Source: Klebsiella ornithinolytica NBRC 105727 = ATCC 31898 (GTDB lineage: Bacteria > Pseudomonadota > Gammaproteobacteria > Enterobacterales > Enterobacteriaceae). Taken from it: a stretch of DNA of 64,000 bases. The stretch is taken from assembly GCF_001598295.1 (NCBI RefSeq), contig NZ_BCYR01000006.1, forward strand, positions 1 through 64,000, in the 5' to 3' direction. Both the position numbers and the translations under genes were made by a program. Positions 57,377 to 64,000 of this stretch are shown piece after piece. The notes under the pieces were generated by a model. The model made no database searches and was not told the DNA's origin. It saw only the letters and a program-made list of their open reading frames with translations. The stretch's first letter is position 1; each line of letters begins with the position of its first letter.

Positions 57377-59767
57377 ATGGCAGAAACAAAGTCTCAACAA
57401 TCACGGCTTCTCGTGACGCTGACAGCTCTCTTTGCAGCGTTCTGCGGCCTGTATCTTCTTATTGGCGGGGTATGGCTGGCGGCCATTGGCGGCTCCTGGT
57501 ATTACCCTATTGCTGGCCTCGTCATGCTGGCCGTCACCGTGATGCTGTTGCGGGGCAAACGCGCAGCGCTCTGGCTCTATGCCGCGCTGCTTCTCGCCAC
57601 CATGATCTGGGGCGTCTGGGAAGTCGGCTTTGACTTCTGGGCGCTTACGCCGCGTAGCGATATTCTGGTCTTCTTCGGCATCTGGCTCATTTTACCTTTT
57701 GTCTGGCGTCGTCTGCCGATCCCATCGGCCGGCGCGGTCGCCGGTCTGGTTGTGGCCCTGCTGATCAGCGGCGGTATCCTGACCTGGGCCGGTTTTAACG
57801 ATCCGCAGGAAGTGAACGGTACCCTGAATGCCGATGCGACGCCTGCGGCGCCGATCTCCGCGGTTGCCGATGGCGACTGGCCGGCGTACGGCCGTAACCA
57901 GGAAGGCCAACGTTATTCACCGCTGAAGCAAATCAACGCCGATAACGTGAAAAACCTGAAGGAAGCCTGGGTATTCCGCACCGGCGACCTGAAGCAGCCC
58001 AACGATCCGGGTGAAATCACCAACGAAGTGACGCCGATTAAAGTGGGGAACATGCTGTACCTGTGTACCGCCCATCAGCGTCTGTTTGCCCTTGATGCGG
58101 CTACCGGGAAAGAAAAATGGCACTTTGACCCGCAGCTGAACGCGGATCCGTCCTTCCAGCACGTCACCTGCCGCGGCGTCTCTTATCACGAAGCGAAAGC
58201 AGACAACGCGCCGGCAGATGTCGTCGCCAACTGTCCGCGCCGGATTATCCTGCCGGTCAACGATGGTCGCCTGTTCGCCATTAACGCCGACAACGGCCAG
58301 CTGTGCGAATCCTTTGCCAACAAAGGGATTCTCAACCTGCAGACCAACATGCCGGTCACCACGCCGGGGATGTACGAACCGACGTCGCCACCGATCGTGA
58401 CCGATACCACCATTATCATTGCCGGTGCCGTGACCGATAACTTCTCGACGCGCGAACCATCGGGCGTCATTCGCGGCTTTGATGTCAACACCGGTAAACT
58501 GCTGTGGGTCTTCGATCCGGGCGCGAAAGATCCGAACGCCATTCCGGATGATGAACATCACTTCACGCTGAACTCCCCTAACTCCTGGGCGCCTGCGGCC
58601 TATGATGCGAAGCTGGACCTCGTGTACCTGCCGATGGGCGTGACCACTCCGGATATCTGGGGCGGTAACCGTACGCCGGAGCAGGAACGCTACGCCAGCT
58701 CTATCGTGGCGCTGAACGCGACCACCGGTAAACTGGTATGGAGCTATCAGACCGTTCACCACGATCTGTGGGACATGGATATGCCGTCTCAGCCTACGCT
58801 GGCGGATATCGACGTTAACGGTAAAACCGTTCCGGTCATCTACGCACCGGCCAAAACCGGTAATATCTTCGTCCTTGACCGTCGTAACGGCGAACTGGTC
58901 GTCCCGGCACCGGAAAAACCGGTTCCTCAGGGGGCAGCGAAAGGCGATTATGTCTCTAAAACTCAGCCATTCTCCGACCTGAGCTTCCGTCCGAAGAAAG
59001 ATTTGACCGGCGCGGATATGTGGGGCGCCACCATGTTCGATCAGCTGGTGTGCCGCGTGATCTTCCACCAGCTGCGTTATGAAGGCATCTTCACCCCGCC
59101 GTCAGAACAAGGCACGCTGGTCTTCCCGGGTAACCTGGGGATGTTTGAATGGGGCGGGATTTCCGTTGACCCGAACCGCCAGGTGGCCATCGCCAACCCA
59201 ATGGCGCTGCCGTTTGTATCGAAACTGATCCCACGCGGCCCGGGCAATCCGATGGAGCCGCCGAAAGACGCGAAAGGTTCCGGTACCGAATCCGGTATCC
59301 AGCCGCAGTATGGCGTACCGTTCGGCGTGACCCTCAACGCCTTCCTGTCGCCGTTTGGCCTGCCGTGCAAACAGCCGGCCTGGGGTTACATCTCCGCGTT
59401 GGATCTGAAGACCAACGAAGTGGTATGGAAAAAACGTATCGGTACGCCGCAGGATAGCCTGCCGTTCCCGATGCCGGTCCAGCTGCCGTTTAACCTTGGT
59501 ATGCCGATGCTTGGCGGCCCGATCTCCACCGCCGGCAACGTGCTGTTTATTGGCGCTACCGCCGATAACTACCTGCGCGCATACAACATGAGCAACGGTG
59601 AAAAACTGTGGCAGGCCCGTCTGCCGGCAGGCGGCCAGGCGACGCCAATGACCTATGAAGTGAATGGCAAACAGTATGTGGTCATCGCCGCAGGCGGCCA
59701 CGGCTCGTTTGGCACGAAGATGGGGGACTATATCGTCGCCTATGCACTGCCTGATGAGGCGAAATAA
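57377..59767 (+). CDS. gcd: Gcd, PQQ-dependent membrane glucose dehydrogenase
   Basis: Gcd oxidises glucose to gluconolactone in the periplasm and passes electrons to ubiquinone. The 796 residues equal E. coli Gcd. Five membrane helices fill about residues 10-140, followed by a periplasmic eight-bladed propeller starting DWPAYGRNQEGQRYSPL. The catalytic Asp lies in the VHHDLWDMDMPSQP region near 466, and a conserved His in FQHVTCRGVSYHE near 262. Many Klebsiella make PQQ, so the enzyme may be active without added cofactor; no pqq genes are in the window. Confidence 0.98.
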   Translation: MAETKSQQSRLLVTLTALFAAFCGLYLLIGGVWLAAIGGSWYYPIAGLVMLAVTVMLLRGKRAALWLYAALLLATMIWGVWEVGFDFWALTPRSDILVFFGIWLILPFVWRRLPIPSAGAVAGLVVALLISGGILTWAGFNDPQEVNGTLNADATPAAPISAVADGDWPAYGRNQEGQRYSPLKQINADNVKNLKEAWVFRTGDLKQPNDPGEITNEVTPIKVGNMLYLCTAHQRLFALDAATGKEKWHFDPQLNADPSFQHVTCRGVSYHEAKADNAPADVVANCPRRIILPVNDGRLFAINADNGQLCESFANKGILNLQTNMPVTTPGMYEPTSPPIVTDTTIIIAGAVTDNFSTREPSGVIRGFDVNTGKLLWVFDPGAKDPNAIPDDEHHFTLNSPNSWAPAAYDAKLDLVYLPMGVTTPDIWGGNRTPEQERYASSIVALNATTGKLVWSYQTVHHDLWDMDMPSQPTLADIDVNGKTVPVIYAPAKTGNIFVLDRRNGELVVPAPEKPVPQGAAKGDYVSKTQPFSDLSFRPKKDLTGADMWGATMFDQLVCRVIFHQLRYEGIFTPPSEQGTLVFPGNLGMFEWGGISVDPNRQVAIANPMALPFVSKLIPRGPGNPMEPPKDAKGSGTESGIQPQYGVPFGVTLNAFLSPFGLPCKQPAWGYISALDLKTNEVVWKKRIGTPQDSLPFPMPVQLPFNLGMPMLGGPISTAGNVLFIGATADNYLRAYNMSNGEKLWQARLPAGGQATPMTYEVNGKQYVVIAAGGHGSFGTKMGDYIVAYALPDEAK

Positions 59768-59798
59768 GCCCCAGGCAAAAACGCAGTAACAAAACAGA

Positions 59799-59826
59799 AG
59801 GCCCGGTGAACACCGGGCCTTTTTTT
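59799..59826 (+). terminator. Rho-independent terminator after gcd
   Basis: AGGCCCGGTG and CACCGGGCCT form a near-perfect stem followed by a run of T, 31 bp after the gcd stop and just before the convergent cueO end. Confidence 0.93.
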
Positions 59827-59857
59827 ACGCGTGCATAATATCCCCTGCGAAGGGGAA

Positions 59858-61483
59858 CTAGACCGTAAAGCCGAGCATCATGCCGGTATCTTCATGTTCC
59901 AGCAGATGGCAGTGCGCCATATAGGCATGCTCTTTCGACGCCTCGTGATCGAACTTCACCAGCACTTCACTGACGCCCCCCTCAACCCGTACGGTATCTT
60001 TCCAGCCTGAACGATGCGCGGCAGGCGCAGCGCCATTCTCCGACAGAATACGGAACTGGGTACCGTGAATATGGAACGGGTGCAGCATCATGTCGCCTTT
60101 GCCGGAAATCACCCAACGCTCATATTGCCCTTTTGCCGCGGCAAACATCGGGAGATTCATATCAAAGGCTTTGCCATTGATCCGGTTAGCATTATGGAAA
60201 TCGAAACCGTCGGCACCGTGGTTCATCTGTCCCATGCCGCCGTGGTTCATGTTCCCCATATCGCCATGATTCATCTGCCCCTTGTCGCTCATATTGCCCA
60301 TCATGCCGTGCCCCATATTGCCGTGATCCATCATGCTACCGTGGTTCATGCCGGACATCGCCTGATCGCCATATTTTTGCATCAGCGCCTGCATTCCCAT
60401 CATGTCCAGCATCGGATCCATCGACAGCTGGAGCGTGCGCTGTGTCAGCCCCTCCAGCGACGGCAGCGCCGGCATGCTGACCAAAGAATCCGGCAGTGTG
60501 CCGGATGCCTGGATCGTCAGCGGCTGGATGCACAAGACCGGCTGCGGCTTGTCGAACGGCGCGATCGCCATCCCCATCTGGCTCACCGGCAAGGTGATCA
60601 GGTCGAAGGCTTTACCATCGCGGGTATCCACCAGAACTTCAAAGCGCTCACCCATTAATACCGGCAGCCCGGTGACCTTCACCGGCTCGGCAAGCAGTCC
60701 ACCGTCGCTGGCGATAACGTACATCGGCCGGTTATCGCTGGTGGAGAAATTCAGCGAGCGGGCGTTACAACCGTTCAGTAAACGCAAGCGAAGCCAGCCG
60801 CGCGGCGCGGCGTGTTCAGGATAGAGTGCCCCGTTCGCCAGTAAGGTATCGCCAAACCAGCCGACCGCCGCGCTCATCATGTCGAGCTGATAATCAATCT
60901 CCCCGGCAGCGGTAAAACGCTTATCCTGCACAATCACCGGTACGTCATCGATCCCCCACTGCTTCGGCAGCAGCAGCTGCTCGCTTTCTTCATCAGAAAT
61001 CAGTACCAGCCCCGCCAGCCCCATCGCCACCTGGCGACCGGTTTTTCCATGCTGGTGCGGGTGGAACCAGCAGGTGGCGGCCCGCTGGCTGGGAGTAAAA
61101 TTCACGCTGCGGGAGGCGCCTGGCGCAATGATCCCCTGTGGACCGCCGTCGACCTCACCCGGCACCTCCAGCCCATGCCAGTGAACGGTCGTCTCTTCGG
61201 CCAGGCGGTTGTGAATATCCACGGTCACCGCCTCCCCTTTTTTGAGCTTCAGCGCCGGCCCCAGCAGATTGCCGTTATAACCCCAGGTGGTCGCCTGATG
61301 CGGACCAAACTGCGTTTTTCCGGCCTGGATCGTTAATGTGATGCGATTACGTGCGTCGGCGGTCAGCAGATTAGGCACCGGCAGAGCCGGGCGGCTGGCG
61401 GCGAAAACCGAACGGCTCCAGAGCGGCAGCGCGCTGAATACGCCGGCCGCTGCGGTTAATTTGATAAATTCACGACGTTGCAT
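59858..61483 (-). CDS. cueO: CueO, multicopper oxidase with enlarged Met-rich insert
   Basis: CueO oxidises Cu(I) in the periplasm and protects against copper. The start at 61,483 (MQRREFIKL) gives a twin-arginine signal ending FAA; the frame runs 45 codons further upstream through the CueR site. The product is 541 residues, longer than E. coli (516). Copper motifs are [26 protein letters not shown] and [15 protein letters not shown]. Residues about 355-425 form a Met/His/Gly-rich segment with about 18 Met and six His, including repeated MNHG units. Confidence 0.97.
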   Translation of the reverse strand: MQRREFIKLTAAAGVFSALPLWSRSVFAASRPALPVPNLLTADARNRITLTIQAGKTQFGPHQATTWGYNGNLLGPALKLKKGEAVTVDIHNRLAEETTVHWHGLEVPGEVDGGPQGIIAPGASRSVNFTPSQRAATCWFHPHQHGKTGRQVAMGLAGLVLISDEESEQLLLPKQWGIDDVPVIVQDKRFTAAGEIDYQLDMMSAAVGWFGDTLLANGALYPEHAAPRGWLRLRLLNGCNARSLNFSTSDNRPMYVIASDGGLLAEPVKVTGLPVLMGERFEVLVDTRDGKAFDLITLPVSQMGMAIAPFDKPQPVLCIQPLTIQASGTLPDSLVSMPALPSLEGLTQRTLQLSMDPMLDMMGMQALMQKYGDQAMSGMNHGSMMDHGNMGHGMMGNMSDKGQMNHGDMGNMNHGGMGQMNHGADGFDFHNANRINGKAFDMNLPMFAAAKGQYERWVISGKGDMMLHPFHIHGTQFRILSENGAAPAAHRSGWKDTVRVEGGVSEVLVKFDHEASKEHAYMAHCHLLEHEDTGMMLGFTV

Positions 61484-61525
61484 TTTCACATCCTTTTTAT
61501 TCTGCTGGTGAACTTTTGAGCTTAA

Positions 61526-61549
61526 ACCTTCCACCAACAGGAAGGTCAA
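61526..61549 (-). promoter_or_regulatory. CueR operator/promoter of cueO
   Basis: ACCTTCC-ACCAACA-GGAAGGT (61,526-61,546) is a perfect dyad of the CueR type. Leftward it lies inside a promoter with -35 TTGACC and a long 19-bp spacer, typical of MerR-family activated promoters. It is about 45-65 bp before cueO. Confidence 0.9.
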
Positions 61550-61629
61550 GCAGAAGAGTAAGAATAAAGCTCTACGTAGTGTAAAGAAGTATGCTAACTT
61601 TGAGCGTCCGTGATTCAATGGTAGAGAAA

Positions 61630-61977
61630 ATGAAGACGCTTTTCAGAACAATAGTGCTCGGCAGCCTGCTTGCTCTATCCGCCAATAGCTATGCGTTAAG
61701 CGAGTCCGAAGCGGAAGATATGGCTGATTTAACGGCGGTATTTGTCTTCCTGAAAAACGACTGCGGTTACCAGAATCTGCCGAATACCCAAATTCGTCGC
61801 GCGCTGGTCTTTTTTGCTCAACAGAACCAATGGGATCTGAGCAACTATGACAGCTTCAATATGAAGGCGCTCGGTGAAGACAGCTACCGCGATCTCAGCG
61901 GTATCAAAATCCCCACCACGAAAAAATGCAAGGCGCTGGCCCGCGATTCGCTGAGCCTGCTCGCTTACGTTAAATAG
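61630..61977 (+). CDS. yacC: YacC, PulS/OutS-family protein
   Basis: YacC is a small exported protein of the PulS/OutS family with unknown role. The start at 61,630 ([19 protein letters not shown]) gives a signal peptide ending SYA and 115 residues, as in E. coli. The frame also opens 13 codons upstream at 61,591. It lacks a lipobox cysteine, so it is likely a soluble periplasmic protein, unlike PulS. Two cysteines ([16 protein letters not shown]) match those of PulS. It lies upstream of speE on the same strand. Confidence 0.92.
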   Translation: MKTLFRTIVLGSLLALSANSYALSESEAEDMADLTAVFVFLKNDCGYQNLPNTQIRRALVFFAQQNQWDLSNYDSFNMKALGEDSYRDLSGIKIPTTKKCKALARDSLSLLAYVK

Positions 61978-62183
61978 GCCACCCGTCGGGCCCAGTCGCA
62001 ATCCCGCCGCCTGTACAAGGTGGCCTGCTCCCCCCATCCCGCAGCCCGGCAATATTCCTGCTATTCAGCCCTGCGCCATGCGAACGGCTGAAATATCCGC
62101 CGTGCATCATCATCTATAGTTGGCTATGATGTTGCGCTCGTTTTTTCGAGTGTACCGGATGTTCACAATGGAGGAATCCGCCC

Positions 62184-63053
62184 GTGGCTGATAACAATCT
62201 GTGGCATGAAACACTGCACGACCATTTCGGTCAGTATTTTGCGGTTGATAATGTGCTGTATCACGAAAAGACCGATCACCAGGATTTGATCATTTTTGAG
62301 AACGCAGCCTTTGGCCGCGTGATGGCGCTGGACGGCGTGGTACAAACCACCGAACGCGATGAGTTTATCTATCATGAGATGATGACCCATGTCCCGCTGA
62401 TGGCCCACGGCCAGGCAAAACACGTGCTGATCATCGGCGGCGGTGACGGCGCAATGCTGCGAGAAGTCTCTCGTCACAGCACCATCGAAACCATCACCAT
62501 GGTCGAAATCGACGCTGGCGTGGTCTCGTTCTGCCGCCAGTATCTGCCAAATCACAATGCGGGCGCCTATGACGATCCGCGCTTTACGCTGGTGATTGAC
62601 GATGGCGTCAATTTTGTTAACCAGACGACGCAAACGTTTGATGTGATCATCTCCGACTGCACCGACCCTATCGGTCCCGGCGAGAGCCTGTTCACCTCGG
62701 CCTTTTACGAAGGCTGCAAACGCTGCCTGAATCCCGGCGGTATTTTTGTTGCCCAAAACGGCGTCTGCTTCCTGCAGCAGGATGAAGCGATCGACAGCCA
62801 CCGCAAGCTCGGCCACTATTTCAGCGATGTCAGCTTCTATCAGGCCGCGATTCCGACCTACTATGGCGGCATTATGACCTTCGCATGGGCGACCGATAAT
62901 GATGCCCTGCGCGACCTGTCCAATGAAATTATCCAGGCGCGTTTTCACAAAGCGAACCTGAAGTGCCGTTACTATAATCCGGCTATTCACAAGGCGGCAT
63001 TTGCCCTACCGCAATATTTACAGGATGCGCTGTCCGCCAGCGATTCTCAGTAA
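62184..63053 (+). CDS. speE: SpeE, spermidine synthase
   Basis: SpeE transfers aminopropyl from decarboxylated SAM to putrescine, giving spermidine and methylthioadenosine. It starts at GTG with GGAGGA nine bases upstream. The 289-residue product (E. coli 288) has the SAM-binding [13 protein letters not shown], the catalytic Asp in [13 protein letters not shown] and [11 protein letters not shown]. speD follows after 14 bp. Confidence 0.98.
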   Translation: MADNNLWHETLHDHFGQYFAVDNVLYHEKTDHQDLIIFENAAFGRVMALDGVVQTTERDEFIYHEMMTHVPLMAHGQAKHVLIIGGGDGAMLREVSRHSTIETITMVEIDAGVVSFCRQYLPNHNAGAYDDPRFTLVIDDGVNFVNQTTQTFDVIISDCTDPIGPGESLFTSAFYEGCKRCLNPGGIFVAQNGVCFLQQDEAIDSHRKLGHYFSDVSFYQAAIPTYYGGIMTFAWATDNDALRDLSNEIIQARFHKANLKCRYYNPAIHKAAFALPQYLQDALSASDSQ

Positions 63054-63067
63054 GGGGGTGAACTAAA

Positions 63068-63862
63068 TTGAAAAAACTGAAGCTGCATGGCTTTAACAAC
63101 CTGACCAAGAGCCTGAGTTTTTGTATTTACGATATCTGCTATGTCAAAACGGCAGAGGAGCGCGATGGCTACATCGCCTATATCGATGAACTCTATAACG
63201 CCAACCGTCTGACCGAGATTTTGTCAGAGACCTGCTCGATCATCGGCGCCAATATTCTGAACATTGCTCGCCAGGATTATGAACCTCAGGGCGCCAGCGT
63301 GACGATCCTGGTCAGTGAAGAACCCGTTGACCCACAGCTTATCGACCAGAGCGAACACCCGGGCCCGCTCCCGGAAGCCGTAGTCGCCCACCTCGACAAA
63401 AGCCATATCTGCGTGCATACCTACCCGGAAAGCCATCCGGAGGGCGGACTGTGCACCTTCCGTGCCGACATCGAAGTCTCCACCTGCGGGGTTATCTCAC
63501 CGCTTAACGCGCTGAATTATCTTATCCACCAGCTGGAATCTGACATTGTCACTATTGATTATCGCGTCCGCGGTTTTACCCGTGATATCAATGGTATGAA
63601 GCACTTCATTGACCATGAAATCAATTCCATTCAGAACTTTATGTCCGAGGACATGAAAGCGCTGTATGACATGGTGGACGTCAATGTCTACCAGGAAAAT
63701 ATCTTCCACACCAAGATGCTGCTGAAAGAGTTCGATCTGAAGCACTACATGTTCCACACCAGACCCGAAGATCTCAGCGCAGAAGAGCGCAAGTCCATCA
63801 CCGATCTCCTGTGGAAAGAGATGCGGGAAATTTACTACGCCAGAAATATCCCTGCCATCTGA
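63068..63862 (+). CDS. speD: SpeD, S-adenosylmethionine decarboxylase proenzyme
   Basis: SpeD makes decarboxylated SAM for SpeE. It is a pyruvoyl enzyme formed by self-cleavage before Ser112 ([13 protein letters not shown] is visible). The start is TTG at 63,068 with GGGGTG upstream, giving [11 protein letters not shown] and 264 residues exactly as E. coli. A possible leftward gene overlaps its last 28 bp. Confidence 0.98.
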   Translation: MKKLKLHGFNNLTKSLSFCIYDICYVKTAEERDGYIAYIDELYNANRLTEILSETCSIIGANILNIARQDYEPQGASVTILVSEEPVDPQLIDQSEHPGPLPEAVVAHLDKSHICVHTYPESHPEGGLCTFRADIEVSTCGVISPLNALNYLIHQLESDIVTIDYRVRGFTRDINGMKHFIDHEINSIQNFMSEDMKALYDMVDVNVYQENIFHTKMLLKEFDLKHYMFHTRPEDLSAEERKSITDLLWKEMREIYYARNIPAI

Positions 63863-64000
63863 ACATCCGACGGCGCCTGCGGGCGCCGTGACTCGGGCTG
63901 AACCCGTCTGAGGGTAACGTTCTGCTCTTTGAGCGCGTTCTGTACCGCCTGCGAGCGATCGACGTCGGTTGCCACTACACTAACACCGGCAAGCGGCGCC
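63835..64000 (-). CDS. Partial unidentified leftward frame at the window edge
   Basis: The minus strand is open from the window edge to TAG at 63,835-63,837 (about 55 codons). The edge-proximal part ([20 protein letters not shown] and [11 protein letters not shown]) has good GC-rich codon use. The tail after it is less convincing and runs through a hairpin (ACGGCGCC/GGGCGCCGT, 63,870-63,889) and into speD. It does not match YacL, the gene facing speD in E. coli. I cannot name it. Confidence 0.4.
   Translation of the reverse strand, partial: APLAGVSVVATDVDRSQAVQNALKEQNVTLRRVQPESRRPQAPSDVQMAGIFLA

Noticed and set aside
60150-60430. Repeated short blocks in cueO as a possible CRISPR-like array
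   Set aside because: Repeats are in-frame Met/His/Gly codons with no constant spacer length; they are protein repeats.

Overview
This window is chromosomal DNA from an enterobacterium of the Klebsiella/Raoultella group. Nearly every protein is close to its Escherichia coli counterpart. The order from glnD to speD is the E. coli order of the same region read in reverse. A complete pullulanase type II secretion locus (pulS, pulB, pulA, pulC to pulO), the hallmark of Klebsiella and its relatives, sits between hrpB and mrcB. I did not try to name the species. No rRNA, tRNA, prophage, complete insertion sequence or CRISPR array was seen.

Layout. Positions 1-10,900 hold nitrogen signalling and lysine synthesis (glnD, dapD, yaeH), the sugar-diacid regulator cdaR, the periplasmic protease degP behind a sigma-E promoter, dgt, mtnN-btuF and yadS. 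Positions 10,975-20,340 hold erpA, clcA, hemL and the ferrichrome uptake operon fhuACDB with a Fur-type operator. mrcB (PBP1b) follows at 20,510-23,062. The pul locus occupies 23,674-39,961. pulB and pulA point left, pulC to pulO form one tightly overlapped rightward operon, and pulS stands apart next to mrcB. The divergent pulA/pulC gap carries candidate MalT boxes. The core resumes with hrpB, thpR-sfsA, dksA-gluQ, an ERIC repeat, pcnB (AUU start)-folK, and panB-panC-panD.

Positions 49,760-52,240 form an AT-rich islet between panD and yadE. It holds a decayed reading frame with two amber codons, two unknown membrane-protein genes, a possible 30-residue peptide gene and a terminator. The core then continues with yadE, yadI, yadH-yadG, can, hpt, gcd (with a near-perfect CRP site), cueO (with a CueR operator and an enlarged Met/His-rich insert), yacC and speE-speD. 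The window ends inside an unidentified leftward frame.

How the genes work together. PulA is a surface lipoprotein that debranches alpha-glucans. PulC-O with the pilotin PulS export it, and MalT probably ties the system to maltodextrins. FhuACDB import ferric hydroxamates and BtuF binds vitamin B12. PanB, PanC and PanD supply pantothenate, and SpeE and SpeD make spermidine. YacC, beside speE, belongs to the same small-protein family as the pilotin PulS, so this window holds two members of that family about 38 kb apart.
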